A stretch of 64,000 nt of DNA, from contig CBDCSK010000006.1 in the NCBI GenBank assembly GCA_965221605.1, positions 1-64,000 on the forward strand, in the 5' to 3' direction. Position 1 is the first letter of the stretch, and each line of letters begins with the position of its first letter. The notes under the pieces were generated by a model. It saw nothing but the letters and a program-made list of their open reading frames with translations, made no database searches and had not been told where the DNA came from. This document shows, piece by piece, positions 26,552 through 35,825 of the stretch. The stretch comes from Aldehydirespirator sp965221605. Lineage in GTDB: Bacteria > Actinomycetota > Acidimicrobiia > Acidimicrobiales > Aldehydirespiratoraceae. The position numbers and the translations under genes are program-made.

Positions 26552-28069
26552 ATGAAGAATCTCGCCGAGCTGGTCTGTGACCGGGTTGAGCGCCGGCCTG
26601 GAGCCCGCTTCGGCATGGCGGGCGGCGCCACGCCCACCCTGGCGCAGGCCGCCGGCCGGGCGATGGGGGCGACCGGCGCGCTGGAGGCCGCCGGCGCCGG
26701 CTTCGGACGGCGGGTGGCCCTGATCGGGACCACTTCGGACTCCTACCTGACGGCGTGGATGGCGCTGGTGCTGGCCGGTGCCGAAGTGGCCATGGTGAAC
26801 CCCGACTACCCCGACGAGCTGCTGGCCGAGATGCTGGCCCAGCTCGCGCCCGAAGCGGTGGTGTGGGTGGGCCGGGAGGTCTCGCCGGCGGTGGCTCCGG
26901 GCGCGGCCCACATCTACGCCGGCCGCCTCGACCGGGGCGTGCTGCGCTCCGCCAACGGGAGCGTGATCGATGCCGCGGCCGGACTAAGCGGGCTGGACGA
27001 TGCGCCCGGGCTGGGGCGGGACCGGTTCGATGTGGCCGGCTGGATGCACACGTCGGGAACCACCGGCCTGCCCAAGTTCTGCGAGCAGACCCACGAGTAC
27101 TTCCTGCGCCTCGGCCGGTTCATCGCCGACTCGATGTGCTTCTCGGAGACCGACACCGTGCTGGCGCCGCTGCCGATGTTCCACATCAACCCTCTCGGCT
27201 ACGGGGTGGTCGGCGGGTTGACGGGCGGTGTCGACGTGCTGGGCCTGGAACGCTTCTCGGCCAGCGGCTTCTGGCCTTTGGTGCGCGAGACCGGCGCGAC
27301 GGTGCTGATCCTGCACGCGCCTCCGGTGGAGATCCTCAAGCGGGCCACCACCGCGGCCGACGCGGCCGGCCATCGGGTGAGCCGGGTGTTCTTCGCCGAT
27401 GCCGAGTTCCTGGAGACTTTCGGCGTACCACTGGGCTTCTCGGCCTACGGCTCCACCGAGGCAGGCGGGCTGTGCCATATCTGGAACTGGCGGCGGGGCG
27501 AGCGTCCCGACCTGGCCGAGGGCATGTCGCGCTACGGCGGCCGGCCCCGCCACGAGGTTCAGTGGCGGGTCGACGCCGACGGCGAGATCCACGTGCGGGC
27601 CGACCGCGAAGGGGTGCTGTTCTCGGGATACCGGCGGGCCGACGGGCTGGACCGGCCCTTCGACGACGGGGGCTGGTTCGCTACCGGCGACCTGGGCCGG
27701 GTGGACCAGGACGGCAACCTGGTGTTCATCGAACGGGCCAGCGAGTCGATCCGGGTCAAGGGCGAGTTCGTCCCCATCGGCTATGTGGAGCAGCGCTTCG
27801 GGACGGTGGACGGCATCCGCGATGTGGCCGTCTGGCGCCGCAACAGCGAGCTGGTCGACGACGAGATCGTTCTCTACCTCACCGGCGATGCCATCCCGAC
27901 CGAGGCGATAAGGGCGGTGAGCGACGGGCTGCCGCGGTTCATGCAGCCCTCGGCGGCGGCGCGCGTCGTGGAGATCCCCCGGGACTCGGGCGTCGGCAAG
28001 GTCCGCCGGCGGCTGCTCAACGACGTGGCGGTAGTGGAATGGATCGATCTGGAGGAGGCTCGCTCATGA
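26552..28069 (+). CDS. AMP-binding acyl-CoA ligase
   Basis: 505 residues. The adenylation core has HTSGTTGLPK (P-loop), YGSTEAGG (A5), GWFATGDLG (A7) and an A8-type hinge IERASESIRVKGEFV. The C-terminal lysine region (DSGVGKVRRRLL) fits. It would activate a carboxylic acid to the acyl-CoA used by the dehydrogenase encoded 22 nt upstream. The stop overlaps the start of the next gene (ATGA). Its sequence is divergent from standard fatty-acyl ligases around the substrate pocket (MFHINPLGYGVVGGLTGG), so a small unusual acid is likely. Confidence 0.9.
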   Translation: MKNLAELVCDRVERRPGARFGMAGGATPTLAQAAGRAMGATGALEAAGAGFGRRVALIGTTSDSYLTAWMALVLAGAEVAMVNPDYPDELLAEMLAQLAPEAVVWVGREVSPAVAPGAAHIYAGRLDRGVLRSANGSVIDAAAGLSGLDDAPGLGRDRFDVAGWMHTSGTTGLPKFCEQTHEYFLRLGRFIADSMCFSETDTVLAPLPMFHINPLGYGVVGGLTGGVDVLGLERFSASGFWPLVRETGATVLILHAPPVEILKRATTAADAAGHRVSRVFFADAEFLETFGVPLGFSAYGSTEAGGLCHIWNWRRGERPDLAEGMSRYGGRPRHEVQWRVDADGEIHVRADREGVLFSGYRRADGLDRPFDDGGWFATGDLGRVDQDGNLVFIERASESIRVKGEFVPIGYVEQRFGTVDGIRDVAVWRRNSELVDDEIVLYLTGDAIPTEAIRAVSDGLPRFMQPSAAARVVEIPRDSGVGKVRRRLLNDVAVVEWIDLEEARS

Positions 28070-28887
28070 CGGTCATCGACGGGATCATCGACTTCCATGT
28101 GCACTCGGCACCGAGCCTGGCGCCGCGCCACAGCCACGACGCCGACACCCTGGAGGAGGCCCGGGCCGCGGGAGTCTCCAGGTTCGTGCTCAAGGCCCAT
28201 GAGGGGTCCTCGGCCGAGCGGGCCGCGCTGCTCGGCGGCGAGACCGTCGGCGGTGTGGTGCTCAACTCACCCGTCGGGGGAGCCAACCCCGACGCAGTGG
28301 CGGTGGCCGCAGCCCTCGGGGCCCGGGTGGTGTGGCTTCCCACCATCTCGGCACCGGCTCACATCGCGGCCAGCAGCAACCCCGAGTTGAGCCCTCACAA
28401 GGGCATCTCGTTCCGTGAGGTGCGGGTGGTGGACGACGGCGTCCTGCGGTCCGAGTGGTTCGACGTGATCGACGAGGTCGCCCGCAACGACATGGTGCTG
28501 GCCTCGGGCCATCTCACCATGGACGAGGCCGTCGTCGCGCTGGACGCGGCCCGCAGCCGGGGCGTTCATCGGATGCTGGTCAACCACCCGGGGCTGCCAT
28601 TTCTGGGCTGGCGCGACGAGCACCTGGATCAGTTCCGGGCCCTGGACGCACACCTCGAGATCGGGGTGCTGGCCGACATCCTGGCCAGCGAGGCCGGGCC
28701 CCGCACCGAGGACCTCGTGGCCGCCTACCCGCGCGAGCTGCTGGTGTTCGGCAGCGATCTCGGGCACCAGAACTTCCCGCCCATCTCGCAGGGGATCAGG
28801 GACTGGGTGGAGCGGCTCGACCCGATCCTGGGCGACTCTGGCCTCGAGATGGTCGCCCGCGCCAGCGCCGAGGCGATGCTTGCATGA
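28066..28887 (+). CDS. HxH metallohydrolase-like protein (DUF6282-type)
   Basis: 273 residues, coupled by 4-nt overlaps on both sides. The N-terminal DFHVHSAPS gives the metal-binding H-x-H of the amidohydrolase/PHP-like barrels. LKAHEGSSAERAALL, VLASGHLTMDEAVVAL, MLVNHPGLPFLGW and LVFGSDLGHQNFPP supply further His/Asp positions. The pattern agrees with the DUF6282 group as I recall it. Its reaction is unknown, perhaps hydrolysis of a lactone, amide or phosphate in the pathway encoded by this operon. Confidence 0.8.
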   Translation: MTVIDGIIDFHVHSAPSLAPRHSHDADTLEEARAAGVSRFVLKAHEGSSAERAALLGGETVGGVVLNSPVGGANPDAVAVAAALGARVVWLPTISAPAHIAASSNPELSPHKGISFREVRVVDDGVLRSEWFDVIDEVARNDMVLASGHLTMDEAVVALDAARSRGVHRMLVNHPGLPFLGWRDEHLDQFRALDAHLEIGVLADILASEAGPRTEDLVAAYPRELLVFGSDLGHQNFPPISQGIRDWVERLDPILGDSGLEMVARASAEAMLA

Positions 28888-29990
28888 GCAGCGGGAGTCG
28901 GGTCAGGCGCGTCGCGGTACTGCCCGGCGACGGGGTCGGGGCCGAGGTGGTGGCCGGGCCGACGGAGCTGCTGGAGGCCATCGCGGCCGCGGGCCGCATC
29001 GAGCTGACCGGGCCGTGGCCCGTCGGGGCCTCGGCCTTCGGTGAGCTGGGCACCGGTCTGCCCGAACCCACCCTGGCGGCGTGCGACGACTGCGACGCCA
29101 TGTTCTTCGGCGCGGCCGGGGAGCATCCGGGCGTGTCGCTGGACGACTACCGGCCCGAGCACTCCATCATCGGCCTGCGCCAGCGCTACGAACTGCGGGT
29201 CAGCATCCGCAACATCGTCCGGGTCGACTCCGGCGCGAGCGGCGACGGCGCGGCGGCCCGGCCGCTGATCGTGCTGCGCAACCTGCTGGGAGGGGCCTAC
29301 GGCGCGGCCTCCACCCGCACCGAGAGCGACGGGTCCGAGGCCGCCTGCGACGAGGTGATCCTCACCCCCGCGCAGATCACGGAGCTGGCCGAGATGGCCT
29401 GCGACCTGGTCGAGCAGGGCCTGGCCTCGAGCATCGTGTCGGCCGACAAGGCCAACCTGATGGCCACCAGCCGGTTGTGGCGCTCGATCACCACCAGGGT
29501 GGCCGAGGCCCGGGGCGTGCCGCTGCGCCACACCTACGTGGACCGCATGGCCTTCGAGCTGGCCCACGACGATGTGGTGGCCGACACGGTCGTGCTGACC
29601 GAGGGCATCTTCGGCGACATGCTCAGCGACCTGGCCGCGGGACGGGCCGGCTCGATCGCGCTGTGCGGCTCGGCCAGCGTCAACCCGGGCGAGCCCGTGC
29701 GGGGCCGCTGCGTGGGGCTGTTCGAGCCGGTGCACGGCTCCGCGCCCCGCCACTTCGGCCACAGCCGGGTCAACCCGTCGGGGGCCTACCTGGCGCTGGC
29801 CGCGCTGCTGGAGTTGTTCGGCGAGACCGCAGAGCTCGGTGCCGTGGTGACCGGGGCGCTCTCGGAGGCGCTCCAGGCGGGACCGCTCACCTACGATCTG
29901 GCGCCCGCGGGCTCCGATCCCGCCTCCACCGAGTCGTTCGCGGCCGCGGTCAACGCCCGAGCCCTCCCCCGCCTGAAGGAGCTGCTGTGA
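28884..29990 (+). CDS. isocitrate/isopropylmalate dehydrogenase-family enzyme (tartrate-dehydrogenase-like)
   Basis: 368 residues. The family motifs VAVLPGDGVGAEVV, VSADKANLM (catalytic lysine), FGDMLSDLAAGRAGSIAL and FEPVHGSAPRHFG (NAD loop) are all present. It oxidatively decarboxylates a 2-hydroxy acid with a beta-carboxylate using NAD. The context is catabolic rather than leucine biosynthesis: no leuC/leuD nearby, and a ligase, dehydrogenase and cyclodeaminase-like enzyme in the same operon. A tartrate- or malate-type substrate is therefore more likely than isopropylmalate. Confidence 0.9.
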   Translation: MSSGSRVRRVAVLPGDGVGAEVVAGPTELLEAIAAAGRIELTGPWPVGASAFGELGTGLPEPTLAACDDCDAMFFGAAGEHPGVSLDDYRPEHSIIGLRQRYELRVSIRNIVRVDSGASGDGAAARPLIVLRNLLGGAYGAASTRTESDGSEAACDEVILTPAQITELAEMACDLVEQGLASSIVSADKANLMATSRLWRSITTRVAEARGVPLRHTYVDRMAFELAHDDVVADTVVLTEGIFGDMLSDLAAGRAGSIALCGSASVNPGEPVRGRCVGLFEPVHGSAPRHFGHSRVNPSGAYLALAALLELFGETAELGAVVTGALSEALQAGPLTYDLAPAGSDPASTESFAAAVNARALPRLKELL

Positions 29991-30033
29991 GCGCCTTTCC
30001 CCATTTCGCCGGGCCCCTCTACAAGGACCAGAC

Positions 30034-30963
30034 ATGAGCGCCGTGCCCCACTACACCGAGGAGCGGATCGCAGAGCTGTGCGACCTGGCCACCGTCACCG
30101 ACTGGCTGGAGCAGGCCTGGCGCGACCTTGGCGCGGGCGAGGCGGCCACCACCCTGAGGGTGCGGGCCTCAGCCTCGGGGCTGATGGGCAGCGCCATGGC
30201 CGCGTCATGGCCCCGCCACCAGGTGGTGGGCGGCAAGCTCTACCTCACCCACCCCGACGGGTTCGCCTTCCTGGTGGGGCTGTTCAGCCCCGATGTCGGG
30301 CTGGTGGCCACCTTCGACGGGCTGGGCCTCACCGCCATCCGCACCGCGTCGGCCACCGCCCTGGCCGTGAGGCACATGGCGCCGCCCGGGGCCAGCACCG
30401 CAGCCGTGTTCGGGACCGGCATCCAGAGCAGGCCCCACCTCGAGGCCTTGGCCCAGGAACTGCCCCTGCAGGACCTGCGAGTGTGGGGCCGCAGCCCCGA
30501 CAAGGCCGAGACGGTGGCCCGATGGGGCCGGGACCGGGGCATCCCGGCCCGAGCGGTCGCCGACGCCGACGAAGCTGTGAGCGACGCCGCGGTGGTGGCC
30601 ACCGTGACCTCCAGCTACACCCCGGTCTTCGACGGCACCCGGCTGCACGACGCCGCGCTGGTGTGCGCGGTGGGGTCTACCAAGGCCGATCGCCGCGAGG
30701 TGGACGGCGCCACCGTCGAGCGGGCCTCCTTCGTGGTGAGCGACAGCGCCGAGGGGGCCCGCACCGAGGCCGGAGACCTGATACACGCCGCGGCCGACGG
30801 GATCTTCGACTGGGACAGCCTGGCCGACCTGGCCGACGTGATCGCGGGAACGGTCACACCGCCCCAGCCCGGCAGCGGCATCGTGCTGTTCGAGTCGCAG
30901 GGGGTGGCATTGCAGGACGTGGTGATCGCCACGCTCGCCCACCAGCGCGCCGAGGGCCGGTAG
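30034..30963 (+). CDS. ornithine cyclodeaminase / mu-crystallin family protein
   Basis: 309 residues. The Rossmann motif VFGTGIQSRPHLEAL, the preceding GGKLYLTHPDG and FDGLGLTAIRTASATALAV, and the later VGSTKADRREVDG are family hallmarks. Members include ornithine cyclodeaminase, alanine dehydrogenase (archaeal type) and ketimine reductases, all NAD(P)-dependent with imine chemistry. It is last in the 25.4-31 kb operon, 43 nt after the dehydrogenase, so an amino or imino intermediate is plausible. It converges with the DUF2461 gene 12 nt downstream. Confidence 0.9.
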   Translation: MSAVPHYTEERIAELCDLATVTDWLEQAWRDLGAGEAATTLRVRASASGLMGSAMAASWPRHQVVGGKLYLTHPDGFAFLVGLFSPDVGLVATFDGLGLTAIRTASATALAVRHMAPPGASTAAVFGTGIQSRPHLEALAQELPLQDLRVWGRSPDKAETVARWGRDRGIPARAVADADEAVSDAAVVATVTSSYTPVFDGTRLHDAALVCAVGSTKADRREVDGATVERASFVVSDSAEGARTEAGDLIHAAADGIFDWDSLADLADVIAGTVTPPQPGSGIVLFESQGVALQDVVIATLAHQRAEGR

Positions 30964-30975
30964 ATACGCAGGGGC

Positions 30976-31674
30976 TCAGTACGGCAGGCCGACGGCCTGG
31001 GTCAGGAACTCCATGTAGGGCGAGGCGGTGCGGCAGGCGTCGGCGAAGTAGTCGATGAATCCCGGCTGGGTGACCTCCTCCTCGTCGAAGAAGCATGTGG
31101 CCACGTGGTCCTTGCGCTTGAGGTCCTCGATGCGGGGGTGCTCGGGATCGAACCCCTTGGGCGGGCGCTTCAGCGAGTCACCCTCCAAGTCGAACTCCTC
31201 GGCGAACCCGGGATCGGTGACCGCCGCCTCCCATCCCGCCTGATCGGCGACGATGCGCTCGCGGATCCGTCCCAGCGCGGCTGTGTCGGGCCGCCACAGA
31301 CCGACCCCGGCGAACACCTCGTCGGGAGCCAGATGCAGATAGAAGCCCGGCGCGTGGACCGACTTGCCGGCCTCGTGGCGGAACTGGACCGCAGCCTGGG
31401 TCTTGTAGGGCGTCTTGTCCTTGGAGAAGCGCACGTCGCGGTAGATCCGGAACATGGAGCCGCCGTTGGCGCGGGCGCCGGCCACGAAGTGCTCGCTGAT
31501 CGAGTGCAGGTAGGGCTCGAAGTCCTCGATGAACGCCAGCAGCGGCTCCTTCAGGTGCCGCTCGTAGCGGCCCTTGTTCGCGCCGAACCACTCACGGTTG
31601 TTGTTGGCCCGCAGGTCGAGGAGGAACTCGAACAATTCAGGACTGAAATGGGACTCCACCACCGCGTTCCTCAC
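30976..31674 (-). CDS. DUF2461 (TIGR02453) family protein
   Basis: 232 residues using GTG 31674, whose G is the last base of the upstream TAG stop, so translation is coupled. The family pattern is strong: LFEFLLDLRANNNREWFGANK near the N-terminus, then FRIYRDVRFSKDKTPYKT and APGFYLHLAPDEVFAGVGLW. The biochemical function of DUF2461 is not known. It is common in bacteria and some eukaryotes. Confidence 0.93.
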   Translation of the reverse strand: MRNAVVESHFSPELFEFLLDLRANNNREWFGANKGRYERHLKEPLLAFIEDFEPYLHSISEHFVAGARANGGSMFRIYRDVRFSKDKTPYKTQAAVQFRHEAGKSVHAPGFYLHLAPDEVFAGVGLWRPDTAALGRIRERIVADQAGWEAAVTDPGFAEEFDLEGDSLKRPPKGFDPEHPRIEDLKRKDHVATCFFDEEEVTQPGFIDYFADACRTASPYMEFLTQAVGLPY

Positions 31675-32126
31675 TAACGGGGGCCGAAGGACTGCTGGGG
31701 GACGCCTCTCATCAGCGAGAAGTGGCCCTGGACGCCCCGCCACGGCCCGTCGAGCGAGTCCCGGGCCAGCACGAACGAGCAGCGGCCCGGGCGGTCGAAG
31801 GGCGTGCCGTCCTGCGTGTAGCCGGTCGAGGTCCAGGTGACCATCACCGCGGCCATCAGCCGGTCCGGCGAGACGCGGGACCGCATCTTGTCGGTCAACA
31901 GCACGAAGTCGGTCATGGTGGGCCACACGTTGCGCCACTGGGCGTTGACGAAGTGCTCCACCCCCACCACCACGTCGGTCCAGGTGCTGAAGCTGTTGAC
32001 CTCGGCGTCCATCATGGCCGCGGCGTCGTCATAGCGGAGATTGGCGACATGGCCCGAGAACCGGTCCACCCACTCCTTGAGGGACTGCTGATCGGCGTTC
32101 GGGCCAGCGGCGGCTGTGGTGCTCAT
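31674..32126 (-). CDS. SnoaL/NTF2-like protein
   Basis: 150 residues. The N-terminal helix SLKEWVDRFSGHVANLRYDDAAAMM and later strands VMVTWTSTGY and GRCSFVLARDS match the SnoaL-like fold. It is the third protein of this fold in the window. Its stop overlaps the DUF2461 start by one base. No catalytic residues can be assigned. Confidence 0.75.
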   Translation of the reverse strand: MSTTAAAGPNADQQSLKEWVDRFSGHVANLRYDDAAAMMDAEVNSFSTWTDVVVGVEHFVNAQWRNVWPTMTDFVLLTDKMRSRVSPDRLMAAVMVTWTSTGYTQDGTPFDRPGRCSFVLARDSLDGPWRGVQGHFSLMRGVPQQSFGPR

Positions 32127-32155
32127 GGTGGACTCCTGCCCTTCTCGTCGCGCCC

Positions 32156-33542
32156 TCAGGCGATCGGCCCGAGGACCCTATCGGTGTAGCTGTTGGAGAA
32201 AGTCCCGGCCGGGTCGAGCTCGGACCGGACCCGCTGGAAGACGTCCCACTCGGGATACAGCGGGGCCAGCGACCGGTGGTCGTGGAAGTGGAGCTTGCCC
32301 CAGTGGGGCCGGCCGCCGTAGTCGGCCGCGATGGCCTCCACCCCCTGGAAGTAGGCCAGGTAAGGCGTGCCCTTGTACATGTGGCAGGCGAACCAGCCCG
32401 AGTCCCGGCCGTAGCCGGTGGACAGCGGGATGTCGTCGGCGGCCGACACCCTGACCTCCACCGGGAAGGTCACCGGGGTGGACAGGCCCCGCACGAGGGC
32501 GCCGATGCGGCGGACGGCCTCGGGCAGCGCCTCGCGGGGACGGCGTACTCCATCTCGTAGAAGCGCACGAAACGCCTCGACACGAACACCCGATGGCTGG
32601 CATCGACGTAGTCCCGCAGGACCACGGCCCTCCGGGTGAGCCTGGCCACCGCCGGCAGGCTCGACGGGAAGCGCCGGACGGCTCCACCGCGTCCAGGCGG
32701 TCCAGCGACAGCAGGATCCCGGTGGTGCAGGCCGCGTCGGTGAAGGAGTGGCCCGCCCCGACCGCCTTGACCGTCAGCCCACTGTCGGCGGCCCGCCTCA
32801 CGATGGCGGCCACCTCCTCGACCGAGCCGGGCCTCAGGATCTCGCGGGGAACACACGTCTGGTCGGTGTCGAGCAGGCAGTAGGAGCCGGCCTGGAGCTC
32901 GGTCACCCACCGGTTCACCGCGAAGGTGCCGGTGCCGCCGCCCGACACCACGTCACCCCCGACGGCGGAGTGGGCTTCGACGAGCAGCTCCATCGAAGCC
33001 TGCACTCCGGCCGCCTTGGCGTCGGCGTCGACCATCATCAGGTGGCCCTCATAGCCCATCACGCCGCGGACCTCCAGCCCCGCGGCCCGGGCCGTATCGG
33101 CAAGGCGTCCGGCGTCGCCGGGGTCGCAGCCGCAGCGCATCAGCCCGACGTTCACGTCGATCAGCACCTCGGGCACGCCCCCGGCGGCCGCGGCCGCGTC
33201 GGTGGCGTCGGAGTCGACGGCCGCCGTGACCCGGTGGCCGCCATCGACCAGGCGACCGAGCCGCGACGCGTCCAGGACCTCGTTGGCCAGCAGCAGGTCG
33301 TGCCCGAGTCCGGCCGCGGCCAGACCCTCCAACTCCCGGATGGTGACCGCGCAGAAGCCCTGGTGGCCGCCGGCGGCGAGGATGCGGGCGATGGCAGTGG
33401 ACTTGAACGCCTTCACATGGGGCCTCAGCGACGATCCCGGCCAGGCCGCGGCCATGGCCGCGACGTTGGCGTCGAACAGGCTGCGCTCCACGACCAGGCA
33501 CGGCGTGGGGAGTTGATCGACAGTCTGCGGATCCGCGGTCAT
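32156..33542 (-). pseudogene. chimeric remnant: D-threonine-aldolase-like N-terminus joined to fragments of a sugar-lactone oxidase
   Basis: From ATG 33542 about 225 residues match a D-threonine aldolase / D-serine dehydratase-like PLP barrel (RPHVKAFKS lysine motif ... LQAGSYCLLDTDQ). The same frame then runs straight into a gulonolactone/arabinonolactone-oxidase FAD domain (REILRPGSVEEVAAIVRRAA, VKAVGAGHSFTDAA). Near 32670 the frame changes and the sequence jumps to the oxidase C-terminal half (YVDASHRVFVSRRFVRFYEM). One missing C near 32541 shifts it again to FPVEVRVSAADDIPLSTGYG and HWGKLHFHDH. The pieces imply two deletions and a frameshift, so the locus is broken or misassembled. The N-terminal barrel is incomplete. 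Confidence 0.8.
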
Positions 33543-33574
33543 GGACCGTATCCGTTCAGGCATGGATCGGAATG

Positions 33575-33584
33575 CTGTATACAG
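33575..33584 (+). promoter_or_regulatory. CTGTATACAG palindrome, probable -10 for a leaderless LLM gene
   Basis: The perfect 10-bp palindrome CTGTATACAG has TATACA six bases before ATG 33590, matching a leaderless start. The complementary TATACA points toward the minus-strand chimeric gene, so it may fire both ways. TTCAGG lies 17 bases upstream as a possible -35. Confidence 0.55.
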
Positions 33585-33589
33585 GAATC

Positions 33590-34570
33590 ATGACTCTTAC
33601 CCGGTTCGGCTTCAACATTCCCAGTTTCACGTACCTGGGCATCGACGATGCCGACCTGTTCAATGCAGTCTGCGCCGCCGCGGCCACCGCTGAGAACAGC
33701 GGATTCGACTCGCTGTGGGTGATGGACCACTTCCACCAGATCCCGGCGATGGGCTCGGACCACGAACCGATGCTCGAGCCCTACACCCTGCTGGCCGCCC
33801 TGGCCCCTTGGACCCGGACCGCACGGTTGGGCGCGCTGGTCACCGGTGTTACCTACCGCAACCCCGCCCTGCTGGCCAAGACCGTGACCACCCTCGATGT
33901 CGTGTCGGGAGGCAGAGCCGTGCTCGGCATCGGCGCGGCCTGGTTCGAGGCCGAGCACATCGCCTACGGATTCGAGTTCCCGCCGGTGGGCGAGCGCATG
34001 AACCGGCTGGAGGACGCGGTGCGGATCTGCCGGGCCATGTTCGACGGCGGCCCGGCCACCGTCTCGGGCCCGCACCACCGGGTGGCCGGAGCCCTGAACC
34101 GTCCCCGGCCCATCTCCGAGGGTGGACCGCCCATCCTGGTGGGCGGGGGCGGCGAGCGGCGAACCCTGCAGATCGCGGCCCGCCACGCCGACGCCTGCAA
34201 CATCTTCGGCGACCCGGCCGGGGTGCGCCACAAGCTCGACGTGCTCGAGGCCCACTGCGAGAAGGCCGACCGCGATCCGGCCGAGATCTCCAAGACCCGC
34301 CTCGGCGCGATGGTCATGGCCGACACCGCCGCCGACGCCGCCCGCCTCGGCGCGGAACTGCGCCAGACACGCGGCATGAGCATGGAGAAGTACCGGGGGT
34401 ACGTGATCGAGGGCGACCGCGACAGCGTGTGCGAGCAGGTGGCCGCGCTGTTCGACGCAGGACTCGACGGTCTGATCTTCAACGTGCACGACGCCACCGA
34501 CCTCGGCGCCATCGCCGAGATCGGCGCGGTGCTGCAGGAGAACTTCGGCGACCGCGACGCCTCGGAATGA
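33590..34570 (+). CDS. LLM-class (luciferase-like) oxidoreductase, probably F420-dependent
   Basis: 326 residues from ATG 33590. Motifs typical of the group are visible: GFDSLWVMDHFHQIP, LLAALAPWTRTARLGALVTGVTYRNPALLAK, DVVSGGRAVLGIGAAWFEAEH and PILVGGGGERRTL. In actinobacteria this subgroup (TIGR03560-like layout) generally uses F420. The reaction may be reduction or oxidation of a carbonyl or ring substrate. It lies divergent from the chimeric pseudogene and 49 nt upstream of two MFS carriers. Confidence 0.9.
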   Translation: MTLTRFGFNIPSFTYLGIDDADLFNAVCAAAATAENSGFDSLWVMDHFHQIPAMGSDHEPMLEPYTLLAALAPWTRTARLGALVTGVTYRNPALLAKTVTTLDVVSGGRAVLGIGAAWFEAEHIAYGFEFPPVGERMNRLEDAVRICRAMFDGGPATVSGPHHRVAGALNRPRPISEGGPPILVGGGGERRTLQIAARHADACNIFGDPAGVRHKLDVLEAHCEKADRDPAEISKTRLGAMVMADTAADAARLGAELRQTRGMSMEKYRGYVIEGDRDSVCEQVAALFDAGLDGLIFNVHDATDLGAIAEIGAVLQENFGDRDASE

Positions 34571-34619
34571 GGGTCGCCCGCTACCGCGTCGCCGGCCGCC
34601 AGGGAACAAGATCACCCCG

Positions 34620-35825
34620 GTGACCCTGACAGGCAGCGGCGGGCTGGCCGGCGAGCCGACCCGGCCGGTCACCTCACTCGTGTCGTCGGTGTCGTCGCAG
34701 ACCGCGGCCATGTTCCCGGCGTTCGGGGCGGGCGCGCTGGCGTTGCAGATGGGCGACGACCTGGGCTTCACCGAGGCCGGTCTGGGCTCGGCGGTGGCCT
34801 TCTTCTTCCTGCTGGCCGCGGTGACCTCGCCCCACGCCGGGACGCTCACCGACCGGCTCGGCCCGCAGCGGTCTCTGCGGGTGGCCAACACCCTCAGCGC
34901 CACCGCGCTACTGGGGATCGCCCTCGTAGTGCAGTCCTACTGGCTGCTGCTGGCCGCGCTGGGTGTCGGGGCGATCGGGCTGACCATCGCCGGGCCGGGG
35001 ACCAAGACAATGGTGGCCAGGGGCACCGACGCCCGCCGGCACGGCCTGTTCTTCGGCATCCAGGCCGCGGCGGTGCCCCTGTCGGTGCTGCTGGCCGGTC
35101 TGGCCGTGCCCGCCATCGGGCGAACGCTGGGATGGCGCTGGGCGTTCGGGTTCGCGGTGGTGGTGCCGCTGACCGGTCTGCTGCTGGCTCCCGGCTACCG
35201 GGCCCGGCCCGGCCACACGGTCAGGACGCAGGGCGCGGGCCGCGGCCTGAGCAAGATCGACTACGGGCCGCTGAACCTGATCGGGCTGGCAGCCGCGCTG
35301 GGGTCGGCCGCGGCCACGACCATGGCCGCCTTCTTCGTGTCTGCCGCCACCGACGCCGGTCTGGCCGAGGGCCTCGCCGGAGGTCTCCTGGCGGTGGCCG
35401 GCGGCCTGCCGATAGCCACCCGGATCGCGGCGGGATACCTGGCCGACCGCTTCGAGTCCGGGCACCTGCGGATCGTGTCGCTGCTGCTGGGCACCAGCAC
35501 GCTGGGCTACCTGGCCGCGGCCACCGGCTCGGTGGTCCTGGTCCCCGCCGGAGCTATGTTCGCCCTCGGTGTGGGGTGGGCCTGGAGCGGCCTGATGGTC
35601 CACTCCGTGGTGAGGGCCTACCGGGAATCCCCCGGCGCGGCCACCGGCATGACCTCGGGCGGGCTCAACGTCGGCGGGGTCGTCGGACCGTTCGCTTTCG
35701 GCCTGCTGGCCGAGCGGGTCTCATACACCGCCGGATTCCTGACGATCGCGGCCTGCGCCCTGCTCGCCGCCCTGGCCGCCGACGCCGGCCGGCGCCGCCT
35801 CATCCGGGCCGGCGCCAACCCGTGA
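34620..35825 (+). CDS. MFS transporter (first of a tandem pair)
   Basis: 401 residues from GTG 34620, with about 12 hydrophobic segments. The MFS loop motif is GTLTDRLGPQRS after segment 2, and AGYLADRFESGHLRIV occupies the matching place in the second half. ALGVGWAWSGLMVHSVVRAYRESPGAATG resembles nitrate/oxalate-type and uncharacterised actinobacterial carriers. It would export or import a small anionic metabolite, and direction is unknown. The stop overlaps the GTG start of its paralogue, so they are translated as a unit. Confidence 0.9.
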   Translation: MTLTGSGGLAGEPTRPVTSLVSSVSSQTAAMFPAFGAGALALQMGDDLGFTEAGLGSAVAFFFLLAAVTSPHAGTLTDRLGPQRSLRVANTLSATALLGIALVVQSYWLLLAALGVGAIGLTIAGPGTKTMVARGTDARRHGLFFGIQAAAVPLSVLLAGLAVPAIGRTLGWRWAFGFAVVVPLTGLLLAPGYRARPGHTVRTQGAGRGLSKIDYGPLNLIGLAAALGSAAATTMAAFFVSAATDAGLAEGLAGGLLAVAGGLPIATRIAAGYLADRFESGHLRIVSLLLGTSTLGYLAAATGSVVLVPAGAMFALGVGWAWSGLMVHSVVRAYRESPGAATGMTSGGLNVGGVVGPFAFGLLAERVSYTAGFLTIAACALLAALAADAGRRRLIRAGANP

